In this document: one piece after another, positions 42,672 to 51,700 of the stretch
How positions within the stretch are numbered: the stretch's first letter is position 1
How the letters are laid out: the number at the start of each line of letters is the position of its first letter
Notes under the pieces: model-generated
The model's input: only the letters and a program-made list of their open reading frames with translations
Told to the model about the DNA's origin: nothing
Databases searched by the model: none
Assembly: GCA_900318465.1 (NCBI GenBank)
Contig: ONKQ01000011.1
Location: 1-62,144, forward strand
DNA length: 62,144 nt
From: an uncultured Bacteroidales bacterium
GTDB taxonomy: Bacteria > Bacteroidota > Bacteroidia > Bacteroidales > F082
Reading direction: 5' to 3'
Program-made: the position numbers and the translations under genes

Positions 42672-44284
42672 TGGCCATGCAAGTCAAAGAGTTGAATATC
42701 AATCGGATGATGATTTGGCTGTTGGCCATCAGTGCCCTTGTTAGGGGAGTGTTGGCCGCATGGTTGGAGTTTGGTAACGACGAGGTCTATTATTGGACTT
42801 ACGCGCTTTATCCCGACTGGAGTCACTTCGACCATCCGCCTATGGTGGGCTGGGTAATTCAATTGTTCAGCCTTAACCTTCTGTTTGACAGCGAGTTCTT
42901 CATCCGCTTGGCCTCTGTCGTCATTATGACCGTCAACACCTATATTATATACCGCATCGGGAAGGACATCAAGGACGCGCAGACGGGTTTTTATGCTGCA
43001 TTGCTTTACACTGCTTCGATTTACGCCTTCGTCATTACAGGTATTTTCATCATGCCCGACACGCCGCTGATGCTGTTTTGGCTGCTGGCAGTTTGGACAG
43101 CACTTCGCGTCATTGAGAGGAACGAAGCAATCCAGAAATGGAACTTGCTGCTTTTCGGATTGTTCGCAGGTCTCGCGATGTTGTCGAAATATTCAGGCGT
43201 TTTCTTATGGGTCGGGATGGGGCTTTACATCCTGATTTTCAACCGAAAACAATTGAAAACCCCATTCTTGTATCTCTCTTTGCTGATTTCAGCCTTTTGT
43301 TGCCTCCCGATATTGTATTGGAACCTGCAAAACGACTTCATCAGTTTCAGTTTTCATGGCGAGAGGGTAGGGGGCGGTCGCCTCAATTTCAGCACTTTAG
43401 GCACGGAGTTGGCAGGCGAGTTTTTCTACAACAACCCCGTGATTTTCGTCTTGGCCATCATGTCAATTGTAGCGGCATTCAAGGGAAAAATCAATATAGG
43501 GAAATCTGCACTGCGACTTGTGCTTTGCATGGCTTTGCCACTGATTTTCACTTTTTTGGCTTTCTCGCTCACTCGACCCACCTTGCCACATTGGAATGCA
43601 CCCGCATACATTTTGCTTATCCTGTTGATTTCTTGTATGTTAAGTGACAAGAACCCAGTGTTGGAAGGAAGTTTCAAACTGCCCAAAGGCATTGTGGCGG
43701 CTTTGGGTGTGATGCTGTTTGTAGTGGTTTTAGGAAGCATCGAAATCCAGACGGGCTTCATCCCGCTTGACCGTCACACCGAGCCTGAAAAATTAGGCCG
43801 AGACGATTTTACTCTTGATATGTATGGCTGGGAGCAATTGGAGAAAAAATTTGCTGCCTTGCGCGAGGAGAAAATCGCAGAAGGTCTTATGAATGAGGAA
43901 GATGGCATCGTTGCCGATGAGTGGTTCCCGCTCGCCAACCTCGACTATTATGTGGCGCGGCCTTTGGGCATGAAAGTAATGGGCATCGGATGGCCTCACA
44001 ATTTGCACAAATATTTGTGGATCAATGAAAAGCGTGGTGGTTTCCAAAAGGGAGAAAATTTCTGGTTTTTGTCGGACAGTCACTATTTCAAGCGTCCTGA
44101 AGCCCTTTATCCGGGCGGATTCGAGTCGATTGAGTTGATCGAGACCATCACCATTGAGCGTTGCGGCAAACCGGCCAAGAATTTCTTTGTCTACGCTTGT
44201 AAAGGCTTGATTTACATGCAACCCACCGTTTCCGAACTGATGGCACAACGCGAATCCGCCAAACAAAACCCTAACAAACCATGA
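42671..44284 (+). CDS. ArnT-like GT39 glycosyltransferase with a translated repeat insertion
   Basis: The 537-residue protein has about eleven membrane helices and a soluble C-terminal tail. The start FGNDEVYYWTYALYPDWSHF followed by DHPPMVGW is the GT-C signature with the catalytic Asp; such enzymes move sugars from undecaprenyl phosphate to lipids or proteins. Residues of roughly 145-155 (LRVIERNEAIQKW) lie in a loop between helices and are encoded by the palindromic element also found in sufS, here read on the other strand. The frame is kept. It overlaps the next gene by four bases. Confidence 0.88.
   Translation: MAMQVKELNINRMMIWLLAISALVRGVLAAWLEFGNDEVYYWTYALYPDWSHFDHPPMVGWVIQLFSLNLLFDSEFFIRLASVVIMTVNTYIIYRIGKDIKDAQTGFYAALLYTASIYAFVITGIFIMPDTPLMLFWLLAVWTALRVIERNEAIQKWNLLLFGLFAGLAMLSKYSGVFLWVGMGLYILIFNRKQLKTPFLYLSLLISAFCCLPILYWNLQNDFISFSFHGERVGGGRLNFSTLGTELAGEFFYNNPVIFVLAIMSIVAAFKGKINIGKSALRLVLCMALPLIFTFLAFSLTRPTLPHWNAPAYILLILLISCMLSDKNPVLEGSFKLPKGIVAALGVMLFVVVLGSIEIQTGFIPLDRHTEPEKLGRDDFTLDMYGWEQLEKKFAALREEKIAEGLMNEEDGIVADEWFPLANLDYYVARPLGMKVMGIGWPHNLHKYLWINEKRGGFQKGENFWFLSDSHYFKRPEALYPGGFESIELIETITIERCGKPAKNFFVYACKGLIYMQPTVSELMAQRESAKQNPNKP
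43109..43133. repeat. Palindromic element inside the ArnT-like gene
   Basis: GTCATTGAGAGG is followed by AACGAAGCAATCC. It differs from the sufS copy by one base in this stretch and is read as VIERNEAIQ. Confidence 0.9.
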
Positions 44285-45753
44285 AAGTGCTACAAACATC
44301 CACCAAACGTCAATCCATCATCGAGTGCCTTGTGTTGCTCGTGTTGGCTTCGGTGCTGCGAGTTTGGTACATCGGCAAGACCGACCTCGGCGGCGACGAA
44401 AGTTTCTCGCTTTTCATGGCATTGCAAAGCGTTCCCGACCTTGTCAGAATGCTCTGTCAGGGCGACAACCCACCGCTTTGGGAACTGTTGCTGCATTTTT
44501 GGGTAAAGATTTTTGGTATCTCGGAGGTAACCATCCGTAGTTTATCGCTCATTTTCTGTGTCTTGACCATTATTCCGATTTATTATCTTGGCGAAAAGCA
44601 TATCTGCCGTTTTTCTGGTATTGCGGCCTCTCTATTCTATTGTTTTTCAACGTTTTCAATATATTTGGCACACGAATGTCGTGTTTACAGCCTCATCGGG
44701 TTTGCCACGGCAAGCTCGGCTTCCTTGTTTGTCAGCTGTGTCCATCGGCCCAAAACTTTCAAATTCATCCTGTTGACGATAGCCAATCTTATGCTGATGT
44801 ACGGTCATTACCTCTCCGTCTGGATTATCGTGATGGAGTTTGTCATCGCGTTGGGTATCAATCCGATAAGGAAAAGGATTTGGAAGCCTTACTTGCTTCA
44901 TGCGGCGGCACTCCTTGTGTTGTTTGCGCCCATGTTTCCCGTGTTGTTCACCCGCTTTTTCGATTCGGGCGTTCATGGCACTTGGATTGCCAAGACCACA
45001 AGTCCGGAAGCTTTGTACGATTTTCTGTGGCGAATGTGCAATGTTCCCGTCACAACAGTTTTCGCCATAGTAATTCTTGTTGCTGCTTTCATTAGGTTGA
45101 TAATCAGTGTTGTAAAAAAAGAGTGCGTTTTCGGCAACACGGGAATCCTCACCTTGCTTTGGACTGTTCCGTTGCTGGTTTCGTTTGTGCTTTCCTACTT
45201 CACTGGCTTTTTCCTCGACCGCTATTTCTACTTCCTTTTCCCGATTTTCTACCTTTCCATTTCGGCGTATTGCCTGTATTTGTTTCCGAGACGCAAAGCG
45301 TTGGGTATCAGTATGATGGGCCTTTTTGCCGTGGCGATGGCCATTTCTTGCTCGCCCGATAGTTCGACCAAACGTTTCAGTGGATGGCATTCCGAGATAA
45401 AACCTATTGTCAGTCAATTGGTTGAAGCAAAGGAAAACGAGAACGCTTTGGTCATTTTGCCTGAGTATTTCGACAAGCAGTTCACCTATTATTTGGACGT
45501 AAGCCATGAGATTTTCCGCACCCAAAGCCAGCCGACCAACTATTATGTTTTCCAGGACTATCTCCGCTCGCAAGGTTATTATTACGATTACAACTTTGCC
45601 CAAGCAGACTTGAACCGCTATTCAAAAGTGGTTTTTGCCTATCACAAAGCCATGCCCATCAACGGATTGGCAGACTATCTGGAGCGAAACGGTTTCCGAC
45701 TTGAAACGACGCTCGACGAGCATCCTTTTCAAGTCAGCTGTTTTTCAAAATAA
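44281..45753 (+). CDS. GT39-like membrane glycosyltransferase
   Basis: The 490-residue protein has many membrane helices. The first loop holds GGDESFSLFMALQSVP and GDNPPLWELLLHFW, the acidic GT-C motif and an NPP equivalent of HPP. Around residues 110-125 is YLAHECRVYSLIGF, common in this family. The C-terminal part is soluble. It probably acts with the two genes upstream on an envelope glycan. It starts within the stop codon of the previous gene (ATGA overlap). Confidence 0.87.
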   Translation: MKVLQTSTKRQSIIECLVLLVLASVLRVWYIGKTDLGGDESFSLFMALQSVPDLVRMLCQGDNPPLWELLLHFWVKIFGISEVTIRSLSLIFCVLTIIPIYYLGEKHICRFSGIAASLFYCFSTFSIYLAHECRVYSLIGFATASSASLFVSCVHRPKTFKFILLTIANLMLMYGHYLSVWIIVMEFVIALGINPIRKRIWKPYLLHAAALLVLFAPMFPVLFTRFFDSGVHGTWIAKTTSPEALYDFLWRMCNVPVTTVFAIVILVAAFIRLIISVVKKECVFGNTGILTLLWTVPLLVSFVLSYFTGFFLDRYFYFLFPIFYLSISAYCLYLFPRRKALGISMMGLFAVAMAISCSPDSSTKRFSGWHSEIKPIVSQLVEAKENENALVILPEYFDKQFTYYLDVSHEIFRTQSQPTNYYVFQDYLRSQGYYYDYNFAQADLNRYSKVVFAYHKAMPINGLADYLERNGFRLETTLDEHPFQVSCFSK

Positions 45754-45756
45754 AGC

Positions 45757-47247
45757 TCAAGGTTGTTTTTTCCTCAACAAATAAATCGTTCCATCCGTGG
45801 CAACGGTTTCATAATCAGGGCGATGAGTGAAAATCAGCTGGTCGCCTTTGCGGTATTCGAAATAGTCCTTGTGGATGAGGTAATAATCGGCCTGGACAAG
45901 GTCGCCCACGCCGAAAAAGTCATAAATCTCCGGTCTGAAAACCAAATGCGGAACGAAAGTCGTGGCGGCGCAAACCGAAGCGTCGTCAGGAATCTGGCGC
46001 ATGAGTTCCCTTACATAACCGGCATCATACGTGCTCTGTCGATAATGCCGGCCTTGATAGACACACAGGTGTTCGGGCACAACAAAAGACTTGGGTATGC
46101 CAATGGTATAGAAGGTTGTCAGGATGGTGGAAAGCAGCAGGGCACTTGACAAAACAAGTTGCGGAAGTCGCTTTTTCAGCCTGACAATCACCAAGTAAGA
46201 CGAAACGACCAATACCGGCATGAACTCGACGGAATATTGCAACGACACGCCCCAAAACAAGCTGTCGGAAGCCAGCATCTTTTGCCCGATGAGTGGAATA
46301 AGCATGAATAAGTAATTGGGCTTCAACAAGGTGAAAATCAGCCCGGTGGCAAAGGCGCACATGTAGAATTCCTCCTTGATGCCGTCGTAATTCGGCTTAC
46401 CCAAAGTATTGGTAAACAATATTTTAATTGTTTCCAACGGATGGGAAGCCAAGTTCTTGGCAATTTCGGCATAATTGCTGCCCAGATAGGCGTATCGTTC
46501 AAACCCTCCTCCTGAGCCTCCCAATCGCGGCATGACTATCATGTTGACAATGAAGAAGTAAGCAATGGAAAACACCGCGTAGGCCGCCAAATACCAAAGT
46601 GTTTTCTTGTCTTTGCGGTAATCCCACATCAAGCCGACGACGACGAAAAACAGCCACAGCGACATGTTTTCTTTACCAATGACAAACAACACGACAAAGA
46701 GCGTTGCCCATCCGAATTTCCGCCGTTTCAGGAAATACAGCAACCATGGCAACATTATGGCAGTCAGCACGTTGGAGTGATAATCAAAACCAAATGGATG
46801 AATAATTCCGAAAGAGAAGAACAGCGTTGCCGAGGCCAAAACCGGTAGCCACAGGTCGTTGGTATAGAGGCCTATCAATTTATAGACGCCCCAGCCGCCC
46901 AACAAAACCGCAGCAATCTGCACAATGAGCAAGGTATAACTCCCGAAAACGTAAATCAGCGGGGAAAAAGCCACCAGATACAGGTCGAAGTGGTCGCTGA
47001 GGATACATTGCGGGACAGCCTTGAACATGCTGCAGTCGTCGACGCGGAAATGGGTGTAGTCATACATCGCATGAGTATAAAGGCCCAAATCAAGCGCAAA
47101 GGTCTTGAACAAATAGTGATTGACCAACGAAATCAGGGCAAACACAAGGCCTGCGACGATGAAGACCGCCGATAGTGCCACCTTGTCGCGCCTTGACGAA
47201 AGCGTTGTCGAATTCAACTTATTTTCTGTGGTTCCGTTCAGTGTCAT
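45757..47247 (-). CDS. DUF2079 membrane protein, copy A
   Basis: The 496-residue protein has around ten helices and matches DUF2079 (LDLGLYTHAMYDY, HFDLYLVAFSPLIYVFGSYTLL, HPFGFDYHSNVLTAIMLPWLLYF). The family is thought to be related to GT-C glycosyltransferases, but its function is unproven. It is a tandem paralogue of the gene at 47244, and its ATG overlaps that gene's stop codon by four bases. The C-terminal soluble domain ends in TDGTIYLLRKKQP. Confidence 0.85.
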   Translation of the reverse strand: MTLNGTTENKLNSTTLSSRRDKVALSAVFIVAGLVFALISLVNHYLFKTFALDLGLYTHAMYDYTHFRVDDCSMFKAVPQCILSDHFDLYLVAFSPLIYVFGSYTLLIVQIAAVLLGGWGVYKLIGLYTNDLWLPVLASATLFFSFGIIHPFGFDYHSNVLTAIMLPWLLYFLKRRKFGWATLFVVLFVIGKENMSLWLFFVVVGLMWDYRKDKKTLWYLAAYAVFSIAYFFIVNMIVMPRLGGSGGGFERYAYLGSNYAEIAKNLASHPLETIKILFTNTLGKPNYDGIKEEFYMCAFATGLIFTLLKPNYLFMLIPLIGQKMLASDSLFWGVSLQYSVEFMPVLVVSSYLVIVRLKKRLPQLVLSSALLLSTILTTFYTIGIPKSFVVPEHLCVYQGRHYRQSTYDAGYVRELMRQIPDDASVCAATTFVPHLVFRPEIYDFFGVGDLVQADYYLIHKDYFEYRKGDQLIFTHRPDYETVATDGTIYLLRKKQP

Positions 47248-48695
47248 GGCAACTTTCGTTTCAAAAGAAAAAGGGTGCTATCCGTTGCAACGGTCTCATA
47301 ATCAGCGATATTTCTGAATTTTCTGGTATCGTTGCCCGAAAAGTCAAATTCTCGCGTGGTGACGAGCACATATTCCGCTTCGGTGGAAGGATTGTAGGCG
47401 AAATCCTCAATCTGTTCGCGCAAGGCCAAATGGGGCACGAACATCGTTGCGGCACACACGTATGCGTCATCGGGGATTTGGTTGATAAGCTCGCGGGCGT
47501 AGGCGGCGTCAAAAGACTTCTGTTCGTAGTGGCGGCCTTGATAGACGCATAGATGGTCGACGAGGATGTAGGATTTCGGTAACCCGATGGTGTAAAACGT
47601 GGTCAGCACGGTAGAAAGTAGCAAAGCACCCGCCAAAATCCATTGTGGGAGTTGTCTTTTCAGTCTGATTATCACCAAGTAAGACGAAACGACCAAAACG
47701 GGCATGAACTCGACGGAATATTGCAACGAAACGCCCCAAAACAAATGGTAGGATGACAGCATTTTTTGCCCGATGAGTGGGATGAGCATTAGGAAATAGT
47801 TGGGTTTCAGGATGGAGAAAAGAAGTCCGGTTGCCAAAGCACAAATGAAGAACTCTTCTTTTACGCCATCGTAATGTTCGAATCCCGATGTGTTGGCAAA
47901 CAAAAGACGAAGGGCCTCGCCAGGATGAGTAATCAATTGCAGGGCGATTTCAGCATAATTGTTACCCAGATGATGGTAACGACTGATGCCTTCACCTCCG
48001 ATTTTTGGCATGACTATCATGTTGATTATCAAAAAATAAGCCAAACCAAAAAGGGCGTATGCCAAAAGATACCAGAGCGTTTTACGGTCCTTGCGGTAGT
48101 CCCACATCAGCCCGATGGCGATGAAAAACAGCCACAATGAGAGGTTTTCTTTTCCCAAAACGAACAATACAACCATAAGCGACGATTGCCAAAACCGCTG
48201 CTTCTTGATGAAATAGAGCAGCCAAGGCAACATCATGGCAGTCAACACATTGGAGTGATAATCAAAGGCAAAGGGGTGGATGACGCCAAACGAGAAAAAC
48301 AATGTGGCCGTAGCCAAAATGGGCAGCCAATCGTCGTCAGTGTAAAGCCCGATGAGTTTATAAATACCCCAACCGCCAAGCAACACTGCCGCAATTTGCA
48401 CGATGAGCAGCGTATAAGTGCCAAACACATAGACCAATGGCGACAATATTATGAGATATAAGTCAAAATGCGCGCTCAAGGCAGATTGTGGTGCCATGTC
48501 AAGCATGAACAAGTCGGCTCGACGGAAATGGGCATACTCATACATGAAATGGGTGTAAAGCCCCAAATCGAGCGCGTAGGTCTTGAAGAGGTAGTGGTTG
48601 ACCAAGGAAATGAGGCAATACACCACTCCGGCAGTGGTGAAAACCGCCGCCAGAGCTATCTTGTTTCCGCTAACCGACTTGCTGTTGTTTTTCAT
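47244..48695 (-). CDS. DUF2079 membrane protein, copy B
   Basis: The ATG at 48695 gives 483 residues; a TTG upstream would sit on the promoter. The membrane part is mostly identical to copy A, whereas the C-terminal domains differ more (EYVLVTTREFDFSGNDTRKF here). This is a recent tandem duplication with divergence in the outer domain. The function is unknown; sugar transfer at the envelope is the best guess. Confidence 0.85.
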   Translation of the reverse strand: MKNNSKSVSGNKIALAAVFTTAGVVYCLISLVNHYLFKTYALDLGLYTHFMYEYAHFRRADLFMLDMAPQSALSAHFDLYLIILSPLVYVFGTYTLLIVQIAAVLLGGWGIYKLIGLYTDDDWLPILATATLFFSFGVIHPFAFDYHSNVLTAMMLPWLLYFIKKQRFWQSSLMVVLFVLGKENLSLWLFFIAIGLMWDYRKDRKTLWYLLAYALFGLAYFLIINMIVMPKIGGEGISRYHHLGNNYAEIALQLITHPGEALRLLFANTSGFEHYDGVKEEFFICALATGLLFSILKPNYFLMLIPLIGQKMLSSYHLFWGVSLQYSVEFMPVLVVSSYLVIIRLKRQLPQWILAGALLLSTVLTTFYTIGLPKSYILVDHLCVYQGRHYEQKSFDAAYARELINQIPDDAYVCAATMFVPHLALREQIEDFAYNPSTEAEYVLVTTREFDFSGNDTRKFRNIADYETVATDSTLFLLKRKLP

Positions 48696-48704
48696 TTCAA
48701 TTGG

Positions 48705-48712
48705 CAAAAATA
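48705..48712 (-). promoter_or_regulatory. -7 box of the DUF2079 pair
   Basis: The minus strand reads TATTTTTG, nine bases before the ATG at 48695. The terminator of the upstream gene touches it. Confidence 0.55.
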
Positions 48713-48750
48713 CAAAAAATCGGCTTACAGTTAGAGTCTGAAAGCCGATT
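48713..48750 (-). terminator. Rho-independent terminator of the beta-helix gene
   Basis: On the minus strand AATCGGCTT pairs with AAGCCGATT, and six T follow. It separates the T9SS beta-helix gene from the DUF2079 pair. Confidence 0.88.
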
Positions 48751-48788
48751 TGCTATGGAAGGTTCTCCTGCTCGAAGGGGAATCTCCA

Positions 48789-51700
48789 TTATCTTATTGC
48801 AATCTTCTGCGTTCTAACGTCGTCGCCATTGATGAGACGCAAAACATACACGCCTGGGGCAATCCCATTTGTGGACAGAGACGCAGGCACTGCGTCTCTA
48901 CAGACGATGATGCGTCCCATCACGTCAACAATCTGTAGAGACGCATTGAATGCGTCTCCAACACCCGTAATAATGATTTCACCATTGCTGACAAAGGCAA
49001 ACGGTGCATTCTCATTGTCGCCATTGGCCTCGCCGCAGGCGAACACAAGACGGAAGCGCGATTCGTAGTCGGTGGTCTTGGTGGTGAAGGTGTAATCAGA
49101 CGTAGCCAGAAGGTCGATGTCGGCACCAGTCAAGTTGTCAATAAGGTGCAGGTAGTTCATCACCACGCCTTCGGGGTTGACCGAAATGGTGTATTGGCCG
49201 TCTTTCGTGGCTTTGAAATTGACGGGTATTTCGCCGTAGCCTTCACTTGTGGCAATGGCAAACTCCTTGTTGTCCTGCGGGATATAGATATTGGCATCCT
49301 GCTCCAAGAAGTGGAACTTGGGCAGCGCACTGCCTTCGTTGAAGCTCACGATAGCGTTATCAACGATGGCGGCAGTGCCACGGTCGGGGGCTTGTTGCGT
49401 CACAGCGATGTTCAGGCTGGGGTTGCTCGGAGTAGGGGCTTGGTCTGGTTCGACCATGGTGAAGGTCACTTTATCACCAGCATTGCCATAAACCGCAATA
49501 CCCGCGCAAGGCATGATGGTGTTGCCGCTGGTCTTATAGTCCACGGCACTTCCGTTGTTCAGTTCGGCGAAAGCATGGTCCACGGTGACTTTGCAGGTGA
49601 AAGGATTGCCGATGAGGTTCCAACCATTCCTCACAAGGGTTACTTTGTTATTATCGGCACCTCTATAGGGATACACCAGGCCCATAAACCGTAAGGTTAT
49701 CGAATTGGCATTGGCATAGAGGTAACCTCTTCCATGTTCGATGTTGAAAGTATGTTGACGATAGTTATACCACGGCTTGGCATTGTCCGCAAAGTATATG
49801 TAAAGGTCGTAGGAGTGGCCATCTGGGTTTGTCTCGGTGATGAGTGTGGGGTCGTCGTCGGTAAGCATATTGGTCGAATAGAACGGATGAAGGGGGACAT
49901 ACATTGGCGCAGTAATGAAATACCAGCCGTTGCTTGCATTTGCCCAGTCATCGTGGCCTGTGCCTATAATGTTTTTCTCCACCGTGGCCTGAAGGAATTG
50001 ATCTTCAGTTGGATGGTCAGCATTGTAGAAACTGTAGATTAACTGTCCGCCATCGGCAATAGTGAGAGTGGCATTGTCGCTGAAAAATACTCTGTAAACC
50101 TGGGCCACGCAACCGTCAGGAATGGTGGCTGAAGCGCGCATGAGTACGTAATCGTTACGGTCTGGCAGTTCACCTTTATACCAGTTGCCGGTATTGCTCC
50201 ATTCGCCTTCGGTGAGGAATAGCTTGCCCGCAGGCTTCAGTGTTTTGTTGTCAAGAGCAGTTCCGTTATTATTACCATAGGGATAGACCTTGGGTTCAAA
50301 TATCGTATTGTTGTCATCTGAAAAGAACCTTTCCAGTGTAACATCACCTCTATAGCTTTTTGCCCAAACAGTTCCTCCATAGAGGGTAATGGTTTCGCCA
50401 CGGATGCCATTTTTCAAAGTTCCGCCTTTTGCGCTGACCGTGCCTCCGTTGAAGCTGATATTACCACGACTCCCATCATTATCACCAATACCATTGGCGT
50501 CGTACGCGGGGTCTGTCACTTGCCATGTGCCGGTGCCTGCACTCTGTCCCCAGAAGTTCAGGCTCTTTTCATCATAAGTGTCGATGCCCAAGCTGTTGGT
50601 CATGGTGACACCGTCGCAAAGGATGATGTTCACGTCGCCTTCGGCTTGGATTCGGTTGCTGTTGGTCACATTTGAGGTAACGGCATACCAGCCATCGCCC
50701 AAAGAAGTGGTACTGTTCGTGATGGAGTGTGCGGTCGCGTATTGTGTCACGCCGGCAAGGTCCAGATACGGTATCTTGAAATCGACGTAGAGGTTGACAT
50801 CTTCGAAAAGCATGGTGAAGGTGTATGCGTTCTCGCCGCTATTGTTGAGGGTAATTTCGTCGCCCGAGGTTGCGCCTATAGCGGAGACAAAACAGGTATA
50901 TCTGTCAATAGGATCGATGGTTACCGTGACAATAGAATCGCTGAAGGCGAGGGTTTCGGAAAGGGTGATATGGTTAGAGAATTCATTGATATTGCATATA
51001 GTGTTGATGTGGTATGCTGCTTTCGGAACAAGGGTTTTGCCTGCCAAGATGCTGTTGTCGTTGACTGTGCCAGACAAACTCGAAATGGTGCCATCGGGGG
51101 AAGTGAAGAATTTGTTTGTTGTCACAGTAACCGTGCCTTCGTAGGTAGTGGAGGTGTAGCTGTCGGTAAGGTTTGTCCAGTTCAGGGTTATAGTGGCTAC
51201 CGTGTTTCCGATGCCGGCGGCAGAGCTTCCACCTGTAGCATTGATTATGCCACCATTGATGACGATGGAACCGCCATTGCTTGACAATCCGCCACCGATG
51301 CCGGCAGCTCCTGCACCCCCTTGCGCTATGACAGTGCCGCCATTGATGGTGATGGTTCCGCCATTGCCTGACAATCCGCCACCGATAGCGGCGCCTTGCC
51401 CACCACCTGTGGCCGACACTGTTCCGCCATTGATAGTGATGATTCCGCCATTGTGATCGATGCTGCCGCCAATACCGGCACCCCCCTGATTGCCTTGGGC
51501 TGTGACATGGCCTCCATTGATGGTGATGGTTCCTGTATTGCTTTGATTATCGCCGCCTATAGCTGAATGCAGCGTTCCGTCAGGTAGCGTGGCATTAAGA
51601 ATTCCCGTCTGGCCGCTCTGCCCATAAATGGTAAGGGTGTTGTTTTCGTTGACAGCAATACCCTTGGTTGTGGTTAGCGTTTTGCCGTCGGCAAGAATAA

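Noticed and set aside
48751-48788. Possible structured RNA after the beta-helix stop codon
   Set aside because: The GGTTCTCC and GGGGAATC words pair only weakly, and the strong terminator just downstream explains the region.
51193-51456. Pro-rich plus-strand frames opposite the beta-helix gene
   Set aside because: They arise from the GGTITINGG repeats read antisense.
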